Shown: positions 15,080-24,401, counted from the first letter of the stretch. The stretch: 64,000 bases of DNA from CAKZNE01 sp002695025 (GCA_913043285.1 CAJWML010000017.1:21644-85643); one strand, 5' to 3'. Translations and numbers: made by a program. Notes: generated by a model not told the origin, from the sequence alone.

Positions 15080-15258
15080 GTGCAGACCGTAAAAGGAAAC
15101 AGAATCCCATGGTTACGGATATGTTAATTCCTTTTCACAAAGCGATGTTGATAATGAAATTGTTAATAATGTACTCTTAATCTTTACGTTACATGAACGG
15201 ATGAGTTTTGAGAAAAATTTGCAAGCCTTAAAAAGGGGAGCTCTTAAAACTCTTTCAG

Positions 15259-16107
15259 ATGGAAAAACGCAAGGTGGAAGTAGTGGTTATATCCGATGTT
15301 CACCTGGGCACATTCGGTTGCCGGGCCAAGGAACTCTATCGCTATCTTAAATCCATCCAGCCGGAAATCCTGGTGCTCAACGGAGACATTATTGATATCT
15401 GGCAGTTCAGAAAACGCTACTTTCCCAAGTATCACCTGAAAGTCATTAAGCAAATATTCAGCCTGGCCTCCAAAGGCAGCCGTATTTACTACCTCACCGG
15501 TAACCATGACGAGATGCTGCGGAAATTTACGGATCTCTCCTTTGGTAATATCACCCTGGCCGATAAACTGGTATTAAAACTGGGTAGTAAAAAGATATGG
15601 TTTTTTCATGGCGATATTTTTGACGCGTCTATCCATAATGCCAAGTGGATTGCAAAACTGGGCGGTTGGGGTTATGACCTTTTGATACTCATGAATAGCG
15701 TAAGTAATTGGTTGCTTGAAAAAATGGGACGGGAACGTTACAGCTTTTCCAAAAAGATCAAGCAAAGTGTAAAGAAAGCAGTAAAGTTTATTGGCGATTT
15801 TGAAGAGACAGCTTCCCATCTGGCCATGGAGAATGATTACGATTATGTGGCTTGCGGCCATATCCATCAGCCTCAAATGCGTACGGTGGAGAAAAATGGT
15901 AAGAGCTGTATTTATATGAATTCAGGCGACTGGATCGAAAACCTTACGTCCCTGGAATATCACCATAACAAATGGTCGCTTTTTCAATACCAGGAAGAGG
16001 ATTTTGTGAAGCTGGCCGATGAAGATGACGATCTCAGTGAATTGAACCTGAATGAACTGATCCGAAAAGTAACCTTTGACTACAACTCCCTTGAAAAAAC
16101 CGCTTAA
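15259..16107 (+). CDS. UDP-2,3-diacylglucosamine diphosphatase-like metallophosphoesterase
   Basis: Calcineurin-like phosphoesterase of 282 residues with the five metal-binding motifs: D13-V-H15, G-D43, G-N82-H83-D84, HGD near residue 116 and GHIHQP near 203. The order and the conserved LTGNHDE, SGDWIENLT segments match the LpxH-like family common in Bacteroidota, which includes UDP-2,3-diacylglucosamine pyrophosphatases of lipid A synthesis. Whether it cleaves that substrate or another nucleotide-sugar is not settled by sequence. It overlaps the following MurG-like gene by 17 bases, so the two are cotranscribed and likely act in the same envelope pathway. Confidence 0.82.
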   Translation: MEKRKVEVVVISDVHLGTFGCRAKELYRYLKSIQPEILVLNGDIIDIWQFRKRYFPKYHLKVIKQIFSLASKGSRIYYLTGNHDEMLRKFTDLSFGNITLADKLVLKLGSKKIWFFHGDIFDASIHNAKWIAKLGGWGYDLLILMNSVSNWLLEKMGRERYSFSKKIKQSVKKAVKFIGDFEETASHLAMENDYDYVACGHIHQPQMRTVEKNGKSCIYMNSGDWIENLTSLEYHHNKWSLFQYQEEDFVKLADEDDDLSELNLNELIRKVTFDYNSLEKTA

Positions 16108-17125
16108 GATACTTTATGCCATACAGGGAACGGGTAATGGTCATGTTGCGCGTGCCCGTGAAATTATACCGGTTCTGCAGGAATTCGGACAAGTGGATGT
16201 GGTTCTTAGCGGAGATCAAAGCAATGTAGAGTTACCCTGTGCTATCAAGTACCGGAGCAAAGGACTTACCTTCATTTACGATAAGGGGGGAGGGGTGAGC
16301 TATATGAAAACGCTCTTCAAGAACAACCTTTTCAAGATTTTCCAGGAAATACGCTCGTTTCCGGTACAGGATTACGATGTGGTCATTAATGATTTTGAAT
16401 TCATTACTGCCTGGGCCTGTAAAATGCGTAAGATCAATTGCATCGGAATGGGGCACCAGGCCTCCTTTAGGTCTGAGAAAACCCCGAGGCCCAAACGCAG
16501 GCAGTGGTTGGGAGAATTGATATTAAAAAACTACGCACCCTGTACCCGCGCTATCGGCTTTCATTTTGACCATTTCGACACGTTCATCCAACGGCCGGTT
16601 ATACGGGGCGAGATCCGTAGGGCTGTTATAAGTAACCTTGGGCATTATACAGTATACCTGCCGGCTTATGGGGATGAGCGTATACACCGTTACCTTTCAC
16701 AGATTACCGATAAGGAGTGGCAGGTGTTTTCAAAATTTACCCGCGAGCCTTACCAGCTGGATAATGTGTGTTTCAGGCCCATATCCAATAGTGATTTTAT
16801 TGAAAGCTTTACTTCCTGTGAGGGTATACTAACCTCAGCGGGTTTTGAAACTCCGGCAGAAGCTATTTTTATGGGGAAAAAGGTTTTTGTGATCCCTATA
16901 AAGCGGCAGTACGAACAATTCTGCAATGCCGAAGCCATGCGATCTATGGGCTTGCCCATAGCTAAAACCCTCAATGATCAAGCACTTTTACAAATCAAGG
17001 ATTGGGTTAAATATCACAAACCCTTAAGCATTGATTACCCGGACACTACCCGGCAACTGATAGCGGATGAGATATTTGCCCAACTGGAAAAAGAGGAAAT
17101 AATACTCCCCATATCAAGGCTCTGA
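16091..17125 (+). CDS. MurG-like glycosyltransferase (GT-B fold)
   Basis: About 344 residues. The N-terminus has the glycine-rich loop ILYAIQGTGNGHVARAREI that in MurG and diacylglycerol glucosyltransferases binds the acceptor and diphosphate; the C-terminal half has the donor-binding pattern ILTSAGFETPAEAIFMGKKVFVIPIKRQYEQFCNA, equivalent to the MurG GGxGTxxE.. and PxxxxQxxNA motifs. It is not MurG itself, as the spacing and several motifs differ. No ATG is available near the N-terminus: TTG codons at 16076 and 16091 are the only candidates, and I take 16091 because it leaves a compact LKKPLKILYA start. Translation probably depends on coupling to the overlapping phosphoesterase gene. Confidence 0.8.
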   Translation: MKKPLKILYAIQGTGNGHVARAREIIPVLQEFGQVDVVLSGDQSNVELPCAIKYRSKGLTFIYDKGGGVSYMKTLFKNNLFKIFQEIRSFPVQDYDVVINDFEFITAWACKMRKINCIGMGHQASFRSEKTPRPKRRQWLGELILKNYAPCTRAIGFHFDHFDTFIQRPVIRGEIRRAVISNLGHYTVYLPAYGDERIHRYLSQITDKEWQVFSKFTREPYQLDNVCFRPISNSDFIESFTSCEGILTSAGFETPAEAIFMGKKVFVIPIKRQYEQFCNAEAMRSMGLPIAKTLNDQALLQIKDWVKYHKPLSIDYPDTTRQLIADEIFAQLEKEEIILPISRL

Positions 17126-17169
17126 AATTTATTAGCCTTTTATTCGTTTACCAATTCAAAGCATATTTG

Positions 17170-17177
17170 TAATTTTG
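17170..17177 (+). promoter_or_regulatory. -7 promoter box for the bamD cluster
   Basis: TAATTTTG, a perfect TAnnTTTG, 15 bases before the bamD ATG at 17193. It is a candidate for driving the five-gene core cluster. Confidence 0.6.
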
Positions 17178-17192
17178 CCAACTATTTTGGAT

Positions 17193-17999
17193 ATGCTGAA
17201 ACGAATTGTATACATAGCACTGATTATTGTTAGTGCCACGGCTTGTAGCGAATATCAAAAAGTTCTGAAGAGTACAGACCTTAACCTTAAGTACACCAAA
17301 GCGGTGGAGTACTACAATGAAGAAAAGTACAATAAGGCTTATCCTTTGTTTGATGAACTCCTTGGCTTATACCGCGGTACGCAAAAAGCTGCGGATGTAT
17401 ATTACTACTTTGCATATACCAATTATCATCTGGGGGATTACATCCTGGCAGCCTATCACTTCAAGAATTTCAGCAAAACCTTTCCTACCCATGAAAAAGC
17501 CGAAGAATGTGCTTTTATGGTAGGGTATTGTTACTACCTGGAGTCGCCTGCGTATAGTCTTGATCAAACTTATACCTATAAGGCTATTAATGAATTACAG
17601 TTATTTGTAAATACCCACCAGGATAGTGAACGCCTATTGCAGTGCAATGATCTCATTATTGAATTGAGGCGTAAGCTGGAGAAAAAATCTTTTGAAATAG
17701 CGGAGTTGTATTACAAAACCGGTTATTATCAATCGGCAGTAGTAGCTTTTAACAATACCCTGAATGACTACCCGGATACCAAATACCGGGAAGAAGCGTA
17801 TTATCTTCGCCTCAAGTCGGCTTATGAGTTGGCTAAAAACAGTATTGAATCCAAAAAATTGCAGAGATTTATTGAGTCGAAAACGGCTTATTTTGATTTT
17901 ATAGAGCGCTATCCTGAAGGCGCCAATGTGGAAGATGCCGTGCAGATGTACGTGGAAATTCAGGATCAAATTGAGAACTTAAAGAAAATTCAGTCGTAA
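17193..17999 (+). CDS. bamD: Outer membrane protein assembly factor BamD
   Basis: Lipoprotein of 268 residues. The signal peptide MLKRIVYIALIIVSATAC ends in a lipobox with Cys18. The mature protein is built of TPR-like helix pairs, for example AVEYYNEEKYNKAYPLFDELL, DVYYYFAYTNYHLGDYILAA, FKNFSKTFPTHEKAEEC and YYKTGYYQSAVVAFNNTLNDYP, matching BamD/YfiO/ComL. BamD is the essential accessory lipoprotein of the BAM complex that folds beta-barrel proteins into the outer membrane. The ATG at 17193 is chosen because it starts the lipoprotein signal; an in-frame TTG at 17175 lies in the promoter. It is first in a tight operon, 4 bases ahead of rpoZ. Confidence 0.92.
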   Translation: MLKRIVYIALIIVSATACSEYQKVLKSTDLNLKYTKAVEYYNEEKYNKAYPLFDELLGLYRGTQKAADVYYYFAYTNYHLGDYILAAYHFKNFSKTFPTHEKAEECAFMVGYCYYLESPAYSLDQTYTYKAINELQLFVNTHQDSERLLQCNDLIIELRRKLEKKSFEIAELYYKTGYYQSAVVAFNNTLNDYPDTKYREEAYYLRLKSAYELAKNSIESKKLQRFIESKTAYFDFIERYPEGANVEDAVQMYVEIQDQIENLKKIQS

Positions 18000-18003
18000 T
18001 ATC

Positions 18004-18333
18004 ATGATAGACTACAAAAAGAGAGAAGCCCCCAAAACTACCGTAACCCGTGATCATAATGAGTTGGATGCCCCAACTGGTAATGTATACGAAGCGGTAG
18101 CCATTCTGTCTAAGCGTGCAGACCAGATAGGAGAGGACATTAAGATTGAGCTTAATGACAAGCTGGAAGAGTTTGCTACACATACCGAAAGCCTGGAAGA
18201 GATCTTCGAAAACAAGGAGCAGATAGAAGTAAGCCGTTTTTACGAAGCTTTGGCTAAACCTACCGCCCTGGCTATAGAAGAGTGGAAGGAAGGTCAGGTA
18301 TACTACCGCTATCCGGAAGACAAGAAAGATTAA
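18004..18333 (+). CDS. rpoZ: RNA polymerase omega subunit (Rpb6 family)
   Basis: 109-residue protein of the Bacteroidota omega/Rpb6 family. DAPTGNVYEAVAILSKRADQI is the conserved omega core helix that clamps the beta' subunit; the acidic middle (LEEIFENKEQIEVSRFYEAL) and C-terminal KPTALAIEEWKEGQVYYRYP are typical of the longer Bacteroidota version. It helps assemble and stabilise RNA polymerase. It begins 4 bases after bamD and ends 2 bases before coaBC, an arrangement conserved in this phylum. Confidence 0.92.
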   Translation: MIDYKKREAPKTTVTRDHNELDAPTGNVYEAVAILSKRADQIGEDIKIELNDKLEEFATHTESLEEIFENKEQIEVSRFYEALAKPTALAIEEWKEGQVYYRYPEDKKD

Positions 18334-18335
18334 AA

Positions 18336-19544
18336 ATGTGGCGCGGGAAAAAGGTGTTGCTGGGTGTGACCGGCAGCATAGCCGCCTATAAAACTACTTT
18401 TCTCACCCGCCTTCTCATTAAGGCGGGTGCTGAAGTTAAAGTGGTACTCAGTCCGGCAGCGCGTGACTTTGTTACCCCTTTGACCTTGGCAACGCTTTCC
18501 AAAAACCCCGTTCTCTGGGAATATTTTGACTCCGAAGATGATTCCGGTACATGGAATAATCACGTAGAGCTGGCTCTTTGGGCCGACCTTATCATCATTG
18601 CTCCGGCCACTTCCAATACTCTGGGTAAAATGGTGTCCGGCACCTGCGATAACCTTTTGTTAGGGGTGTATATGTCGGCCAAATGCCCCATTTATTTTGC
18701 TCCGGCCATGGATTTGGATATGTATAGACATCCGGCCACTCGGGAGAATATCCAAAAACTGCAATCCTTTGGCCACCACTTTATCCCGGCTGGCAAGGGA
18801 GAACTGGCCAGTGGCCTGGAAGGCGAAGGTCGCATGGCCGAGCCTGAGGAGATCATCGCATTTGTAGAGGAGGATATGAATATCCGTTCTCCGTTAAAAG
18901 GAAAAAAAATACTGATCAATGCCGGGCCTACGCACGAGGCAATTGACCCGGTGCGCTTTATTGGAAACCACTCTTCCGGGAAAATGGGGGTGGCCCTCGC
19001 TGAGCAGGCTTCCGCTTTAGGTGCCCAGGTTTTCCTGGTTTTAGGACCGGGATCTGCCCGGCCGGGGGATTCGACTATTGAAGTTCATGACGTAGTTTCC
19101 GCTGATGAAATGAATGAAGCCTGTCAGGAGATATTTACCAATATGGACATTGCCATACTCTCTGCAGCCGTGGCAGATTATAAGCCGGCTAAAAAAGCTG
19201 ACCAAAAAATAAAAAAGAGTGGAGATAACCTGGAAATCCTTTTGGTGGAAAATCCCGATATACTGCGAGGTTTAGGAGAAAGGAAATCTGATGGTCAGGT
19301 TCTGGTGGGTTTTGCATTGGAAACGCAGAATGCGGTTCCGAACGCTATTCAAAAACTGCACAAGAAAAACTGTGATCTGATCGTTTTAAACACCCCGTCT
19401 GAAAAGGGATCGGGTTTTGGATACGATACCAATGAGGTGATCCTGATCGGAAGGGATGAAAAAACACATACCTTAGAACTGAAAAGTAAAAGTGAAATTG
19501 CAAAGGAAATACTCGATCATATTTGTAACCACCTGCTTGCTTAG
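18336..19544 (+). CDS. coaBC: Bifunctional phosphopantothenoylcysteine decarboxylase/phosphopantothenate-cysteine ligase
   Basis: 402-residue fusion enzyme of coenzyme A synthesis. The N-terminal CoaC flavoprotein domain (about 1-185) shows KVLLGVTGSIAAYKT, active-site His in WNNHVELALWADL, PATSNTLGKMVSGTCDNLL and PAMDLDMYRHPATRENI, the substrate clamp. The C-terminal CoaB domain (about 190-402) starts KILINAGPTHEAIDPVRF, then NHSSGKMGVALAE, ILSAAVADYKPA and the KKSGDNLEILLVENPDIL loop for 4'-phosphopantothenoyl-CMP. It converts 4'-phosphopantothenate to 4'-phosphopantetheine through CTP-dependent cysteine ligation and decarboxylation. The start at 18336 is the first ATG giving the normal N-terminus. 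The last 53 bases overlap the porD gene. Confidence 0.95.
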   Translation: MWRGKKVLLGVTGSIAAYKTTFLTRLLIKAGAEVKVVLSPAARDFVTPLTLATLSKNPVLWEYFDSEDDSGTWNNHVELALWADLIIIAPATSNTLGKMVSGTCDNLLLGVYMSAKCPIYFAPAMDLDMYRHPATRENIQKLQSFGHHFIPAGKGELASGLEGEGRMAEPEEIIAFVEEDMNIRSPLKGKKILINAGPTHEAIDPVRFIGNHSSGKMGVALAEQASALGAQVFLVLGPGSARPGDSTIEVHDVVSADEMNEACQEIFTNMDIAILSAAVADYKPAKKADQKIKKSGDNLEILLVENPDILRGLGERKSDGQVLVGFALETQNAVPNAIQKLHKKNCDLIVLNTPSEKGSGFGYDTNEVILIGRDEKTHTLELKSKSEIAKEILDHICNHLLA

Positions 19545-20421
19545 CCTTGTTACAGGTTTTACTAAAGTACATAGCCAGGAGTTAAATGCTGAAGTACAGG
19601 TGCTTTCGCCAAATGTGCAAAGTACCAATAAACAGATATTTACAACTCTCCAAACGGCTATTGTCAACTTTTTGAATACCCGTAAGTGGACCGATGAAGT
19701 GTACCAGCCGGAAGAACGCATCAAGTGTTCTTTTGTGATCAACATTACGGAGCGTAATAACGAACAGTTCAAAGGAACTTTACAAATTCAGTACAGCCGG
19801 CCCATTTTTAAGTCCGGCTATAGTTCTCCGGTATTGGTGCACATGGATAATGATTTTCAATTCGAATACCTGGAATTCGATCGGCTGGACTTTTCCGAAA
19901 ACACCAGCCTTTCCAACCTTACATCGGTGCTGGCCTACTACGCATACGTTATTATTGGCCTGGATCACGATACTTACGCCAAGAAAGGAGGCGATCCTTT
20001 TTACGATAGGGCGCTGGCTATTGTAAATAATAGTCAGAATAACGGCTTTCCGGGGTGGTCTGGCTTTTCCGGGAGCAACAAGAATCGCTTCTGGCTGATA
20101 GACAATTTACAGAACCCGGCATTTAACGGCTTGCGCCAGTGTTTGTACCAGTATCACCGGCAGGGCCTGGACCTGATGTTTGAACCTTCTCAGCAAAGGC
20201 TGGCCAAGGAAAATATCAAGGCCTCGTTAATGCAGTTGGCCGAAGTGAATCAGAAAAGACCTAACTCCTTCCTGATGCAACTTTTTTTTGACGCCAAAAG
20301 CATAGAGATCATTAATATCTTTAGCGGTGGAGAACCCATGAAACTGGCCGATCTGAAAGAAGTACTTATTGAGATTGATGCTAATAATGCCAATAAGTAT
20401 GAGGCTATTGGCCGGAGTTAA
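19492..20421 (+). CDS. porD: Type IX secretion protein PorD (DUF4835)
   Basis: 309-residue exported protein with a Sec signal ending near VHSQ (residues 1-29), then ELNAEVQVLSPNVQSTNKQIFTTL, the hallmark opening of the DUF4835 family, and conserved NFLNTRKWTDEVY, GYSSPVLVHMDNDFQFEY, YYAYVIIGLDHDTYAKKGG, FPGWSGF and NRFWLIDNL. DUF4835 proteins are annotated as PorD, a T9SS-associated component needed for export of C-terminal-domain proteins, seven of which are encoded in this window. It starts with GTG inside coaBC (53-base overlap, different frame), so translation is likely coupled. Position between coaBC and recN is conserved in the phylum. Confidence 0.82.
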   Translation: MKLQRKYSIIFVTTCLLSLVTGFTKVHSQELNAEVQVLSPNVQSTNKQIFTTLQTAIVNFLNTRKWTDEVYQPEERIKCSFVINITERNNEQFKGTLQIQYSRPIFKSGYSSPVLVHMDNDFQFEYLEFDRLDFSENTSLSNLTSVLAYYAYVIIGLDHDTYAKKGGDPFYDRALAIVNNSQNNGFPGWSGFSGSNKNRFWLIDNLQNPAFNGLRQCLYQYHRQGLDLMFEPSQQRLAKENIKASLMQLAEVNQKRPNSFLMQLFFDAKSIEIINIFSGGEPMKLADLKEVLIEIDANNANKYEAIGRS

Positions 20422-20487
20422 TCCGTATCCTCTTCGCAGTATCAATTTCTCTTACGATCTTTGAACCAGCACTGAAAATTATTCTGC

Positions 20488-22149
20488 ATGTTGCAGCACC
20501 TTTCCATTAGAAACTATGCCTTAATAGATCGCCTGGAGCTGGACTGGCCCAATGGATTTACCGTGGTAACCGGAGAAACGGGTGCCGGAAAATCCATTAT
20601 CCTGGGAGCGCTCTCACTAATCCTGGGGAAGCGGGCTGACTTGAAATCGGTGCGCAATACAGATGAAAAATGCATTGTAGAAGGTACGTTCAAACTTAAT
20701 ATTGCGGAGTACGAACCATTCTTTAAGGATAATGACCTTGATTTTGATGAGATCAGCATCATCCGCAGGGAAATAAGTCCCTCGGGTAAGTCACGCTCCT
20801 TTATTAATGACACACCGGTTACCCTGGATATACTGGAAGAGCTCACCCAACGGCTGATCGATGTGCATAGTCAGCACCAAAACCTGCTGCTCAACAATAC
20901 ATCCTTTCAATTACAATTGCTGGATAGTTTTGCCGATAATGGAGAGTTGAAAAGCCGGTATGCTAATATATTCAATCAGTACAGAGGTATCAAAAAGGAA
21001 CTTGAAAATTTGATACATCTTTCTGAAAATGAATCTGGTGATTCGGACTATCTTCAGTTTTTGTTTAATGAAATGGAAGAGACTCACCTCAAGGCTGGAG
21101 AGCAGGAAGAGATAGAAGAAAAACTACGTTTGGCAGAGAGTGCCGGTGATGTTCAAAGTGGCTTGGGAAAAAGTGTGGCTCTGTTGGATAATGATGGCTC
21201 TTCGGTATTATCAGCATTGAAACATGCGGAAAGTATATTGTCCGGTCTCCGCAAATTTGACGTGGTTTTTGGTGAATGGCAGGAAAGAGTGGAAAGCTGC
21301 CGGATTGAACTGGACGATCTCAGACTTACTATGGAGGAGCGATTGTCTGAGCTGGATGCAGACCCTGAGGAAATTACGCGTCTCGATAGTCGTTTAAGTC
21401 AACTGCTTACCCTACAGAAAAAACACCAGGTGCAAACCGTTGAAGAGTTACTGGAACGAAAGCAGGAACTGGAACAGAAGATACTGGAGCTATCGGATAC
21501 TGAAGAAAAAATTACCGAACTGCGTAAGGAAGAAGAGAAAATAAGTGCAGATATGCACGCAGCATCTGCTCAGTTGCACGAAAGCAGGATCAGGGTGGTG
21601 CCGCAATTACAATCGGAAATAGAAGCTCTTTTGGGTGGACTTAATATGGCGGATGCTGCCTTTGAAATTGCCGTATTATCCACCGAAGAGTATACTACCA
21701 GCGGTAATGATAAGGTTGAGTTTCGCTTCAGCGCCAACCGTGGGCAGGGGTTATCTCCGCTTTCCAAAGTGGCTTCGGGAGGAGAACTTAGCCGCGTGAT
21801 GCTGGCGCTAAAGGCTATTCTGGCCCGCACCAGGAATTTACCTTCCATCATCTTTGATGAGATCGATAGTGGTGTTTCCGGGGAAACGGCTGGTAAGATC
21901 GGGGGTATATTGCGAAACATGGGTAGTGTTATGCAGGTAATGGCCATTTCCCACTTGCCACAGATAGCTTCTTTAGGTCAGCATCATTATAAGGTGGAGA
22001 AGGAAAGCAGTAACAAACAAACTTTTACCCGGATAAGGAAACTGGATGAAGAGGAGCAGATTGATGAACTGGCCAGGCTTTTAAGCGGAGACAAAGTATC
22101 CGATGCGGCACGGGAAAACGCCCGGGAATTACGAAGACAAACCGGTTAA
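20488..22149 (+). CDS. recN: DNA repair protein RecN
   Basis: 553-residue SMC-like ATPase for double-strand break repair. N-terminal half-site: MLQHLSIRNYALIDRLELDW with Walker A GETGAGKS at about 31-38; the Q-loop area has VHSQHQNLLL. The middle (about 160-390) is a coiled-coil arm rich in Glu/Lys/Leu. The C-terminal half-site holds the signature GGELSRVMLALKAIL and Walker B PSIIFDEIDSGVSGETAGKIG, then ISHLPQIASLGQHHYKV. RecN binds single-stranded DNA ends and tethers broken molecules with RecA. Length and motifs are normal. It is the last gene of the bamD cluster, 66 bases after porD. Confidence 0.95.
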   Translation: MLQHLSIRNYALIDRLELDWPNGFTVVTGETGAGKSIILGALSLILGKRADLKSVRNTDEKCIVEGTFKLNIAEYEPFFKDNDLDFDEISIIRREISPSGKSRSFINDTPVTLDILEELTQRLIDVHSQHQNLLLNNTSFQLQLLDSFADNGELKSRYANIFNQYRGIKKELENLIHLSENESGDSDYLQFLFNEMEETHLKAGEQEEIEEKLRLAESAGDVQSGLGKSVALLDNDGSSVLSALKHAESILSGLRKFDVVFGEWQERVESCRIELDDLRLTMEERLSELDADPEEITRLDSRLSQLLTLQKKHQVQTVEELLERKQELEQKILELSDTEEKITELRKEEEKISADMHAASAQLHESRIRVVPQLQSEIEALLGGLNMADAAFEIAVLSTEEYTTSGNDKVEFRFSANRGQGLSPLSKVASGGELSRVMLALKAILARTRNLPSIIFDEIDSGVSGETAGKIGGILRNMGSVMQVMAISHLPQIASLGQHHYKVEKESSNKQTFTRIRKLDEEEQIDELARLLSGDKVSDAARENARELRRQTG

Positions 22150-22287
22150 TTACACACGAATACTCAATAGCCTGAGGTTAAGAATGATCTTTATTTTTAA
22201 CTTTCGGAAAAATTAAGCGGTAAAGCCACACCCTATTGTTTGAAGGAACGTTATAGAGAAGTGGATAAACCTTATTTTAAAGACCTT

Positions 22288-23361
22288 ATGACTACAAGAT
22301 CAGTATTTTTAGCCCTCATAACCACCCTGTTGGTCGGTGTTTCCGCCTGTAAAAAGGATCCCAGTCCAGCGCCTCCTGAAGCCACAGCCGATGTAATTAT
22401 CGTAAATAAGGGCGTTTCACCCAGTGGTATTGGTACTTTATCCATTTATAAGCCCCTTACCGGTGAAGTAGAGCATAATGTCTTCCAGAAGGTCAATGCC
22501 TACAATACACGAGCCGTTGCTCAGAGCGTGTTGGTGGATGGTGATATCACTTTCCTCGTAGTATCGGGTGAGGGTATAGTGTACATCCTGAATACTGCAG
22601 ATATGAAGGTTATCGCCAAGATTGACGGTATGATCAGTCCACGTTACGTGATCAAAGCGGATGAAAACAAATATTATATTTCAGACTGGGGAATAGGGGG
22701 AGTGCATGTTCTCAACCTTTCAGCACGTAAACTGGTCAGAGAAATTGAGACCGGTGCCGGGCCTGAAAACATGCTTATTTACAAAGACCGGCTTTTTGTG
22801 GTTAATTCCGGTGGAACGGTAGACGGTTTACTGCAAACCGATAGTACAGTGACGGTAATCCAAACCGAAACTGATACCATCATGGATACGATAATAGTAG
22901 GTGAAAATCCTAACAGTTTGCAACTGGATAAGAACAACAAACTTTGGGTATTGAGTCCTGGCTCAACCAAATTCCCCGTAGAGAACAGCACTTTTGGCGA
23001 CTTGCGGATCATTGATCCTGATTCGTTGGAGCCGCTGGATACCCTTACTTTTGCTGACAACCTCCTTAAGCCCCGTTATCTTAAGATCGATAAAGATGGC
23101 GAGTTGCTATATTTCCTGAGTGATCAGGGAGCTGCAGATATTTACGTACACTCTGTGGGGGATACCTCTTTACCCGTTATGCCTTTCATAACCGGTAATT
23201 TCAATTGTCTTGAATATGACGGAGAAGAGGAGAGGTTATATGCCGGAGACCAGAGAGGAGAAACGCAGCCTGGTCAAGTGCAGGTTTTTAGCCTGGATGG
23301 TGAGGAAATGGATAAGTTTGAAGTGGGTTACGTCCCCATTAACTTCGGCTTTAAGCGCTAA
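22288..23361 (+). CDS. YncE-type beta-propeller lipoprotein (BtuG-like?)
   Basis: 357-residue lipoprotein: signal MTTRSVFLALITTLLVGVSAC with lipobox Cys21, then KKDPSPAPPEA, a short linker. The body is a seven-bladed propeller of the YncE/DUF5074 kind, with blade repeats such as GTLSIYKPLTGEVEHNV, YILNTADMKVIAKIDGM, VHVLNLSARKLVREIETG, VIQTETDTIMDTIIVGENP and LRIIDPDSLEPLDTL. In Bacteroides, BtuG is a surface lipoprotein of this fold that captures cobalamin and hands it to the BtuB receptor. Here the gene is 5 bases ahead of a cobT homologue, so a cobamide-binding role is a fair inference, not proven. The ATG at 22288 is chosen for the lipoprotein signal; the frame is open to 22240. Confidence 0.75.
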   Translation: MTTRSVFLALITTLLVGVSACKKDPSPAPPEATADVIIVNKGVSPSGIGTLSIYKPLTGEVEHNVFQKVNAYNTRAVAQSVLVDGDITFLVVSGEGIVYILNTADMKVIAKIDGMISPRYVIKADENKYYISDWGIGGVHVLNLSARKLVREIETGAGPENMLIYKDRLFVVNSGGTVDGLLQTDSTVTVIQTETDTIMDTIIVGENPNSLQLDKNNKLWVLSPGSTKFPVENSTFGDLRIIDPDSLEPLDTLTFADNLLKPRYLKIDKDGELLYFLSDQGAADIYVHSVGDTSLPVMPFITGNFNCLEYDGEEERLYAGDQRGETQPGQVQVFSLDGEEMDKFEVGYVPINFGFKR

Positions 23362-23366
23362 ACTAT

Positions 23367-24383
23367 ATGTCTTTTGAGATAGCCCCGGTCCATAACGGCA
23401 GGCTTTTTCACCAATTACAGAATAAACTGGAGCAAAGGCTCGGAAAGGGAATTTCCAACTCTCCTATTGGTAAAGTTGCCATTCAGGCAGGTCTGGTAAA
23501 CCGCACAGCAAACCCAGTTCTCAAAAAACCCGCTTTACTCATTTTTGCCGCTGATCACGGGATAACCCATACTTTTCGGGATAGGACCTTACGTGCAGAA
23601 GGTGGAGATACTTCCTCCAGGGTTCTCCATTTCCTGGAAGGAGATAGTCCCTTGAACCGAATGTGTCGGGAACAAAAAATCACGCTTCGGGTAGTAGACC
23701 TGGGAGTGGATCACCACTTTGAAAACCTGCTGAGTTATTGGCTTCACCATGGGTCGCGACACATTAATCGTAAGGTAGGTTTCGGGACTCAAAATTTCAG
23801 TCATGTGCCAGCCATGACCACAGCGCAATGCCATGAAGCTTTTGACGCAGGAGCAGAACTTGTGGACCAGGAGCGAAAAAGTGGCAGCAATGTTTTGATA
23901 TTTGGTGCCTTGGGAGACGGTAATACCTTTAGCGCAATAGCCCTAATGGCTGCCTTGCTGGAATTAAAACCAAGACAGGTCTCGCTGAATAAACAGGATA
24001 AAGAGATCATTTTCAAGGCCCTTCGTAAACACCCTAAAACGCACGATCCATTTATGTTGCTTACTCTTTTTGGAGGCTACGAAATAGCAGCTATTACCGG
24101 GGCTTTTTTACAGGCTGCCGAATACCGGATGCTCATTTTAGTAGACGGACTGGTTACAGCTACCGCTTTATTGGTGGCTGCGGCTATCAATGCCCGGGTG
24201 GTGGAGTACGTTGTTTTCAGCGACACTATGAAGGATGATCTTAACTATTCCCAGCTGTTAAAACACTTCCAAAAAGAAGCCTTGTTGCAAACAGGCATTT
24301 CTACCGGAGATGGTACGGCAGCGGTACTTGCTTATCCTTTAATCCGCTCTGCAATCGGGTTTTTACAAAATACCCGATTCTGA
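23367..24383 (+). CDS. cobT: Divergent CobT-family phosphoribosyltransferase
   Basis: 338 residues, the normal length for nicotinate-nucleotide:dimethylbenzimidazole phosphoribosyltransferase, which activates the lower ligand of cobamides. Family segments are clear: PALLIFAADHGI at 55-66, RVVDLGV, FGTQNFSHVPAMT at 139-151, GGYEIAAITGAFL at 236-248 and VDGLVTATALLVAAAI. However, the canonical GEMGIGNTT segment reads GALGDGNTF (180-188) and canonical GEGTGA reads GDGTAA (314-319), so both glutamates considered catalytic in Salmonella CobT are replaced (by Ala181 and Asp315). It may still work with altered chemistry, use another base, or have a new role. It forms an operon with the propeller lipoprotein and converges with the DUF6580 gene. 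Confidence 0.8.
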   Translation: MSFEIAPVHNGRLFHQLQNKLEQRLGKGISNSPIGKVAIQAGLVNRTANPVLKKPALLIFAADHGITHTFRDRTLRAEGGDTSSRVLHFLEGDSPLNRMCREQKITLRVVDLGVDHHFENLLSYWLHHGSRHINRKVGFGTQNFSHVPAMTTAQCHEAFDAGAELVDQERKSGSNVLIFGALGDGNTFSAIALMAALLELKPRQVSLNKQDKEIIFKALRKHPKTHDPFMLLTLFGGYEIAAITGAFLQAAEYRMLILVDGLVTATALLVAAAINARVVEYVVFSDTMKDDLNYSQLLKHFQKEALLQTGISTGDGTAAVLAYPLIRSAIGFLQNTRF

Positions 24384-24401
24384 ATATTCTAAAAAGGAAT
24401 A

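Noticed and set aside
22150..22287. Possible cobalamin riboswitch upstream of the propeller lipoprotein gene (AAAGCCACACC resembles the B12 box).
   Set aside because: The B12 box needs GCCACTG and preceding conserved segments; only GCCAC is present and the leader is too short and lacks the paired core.
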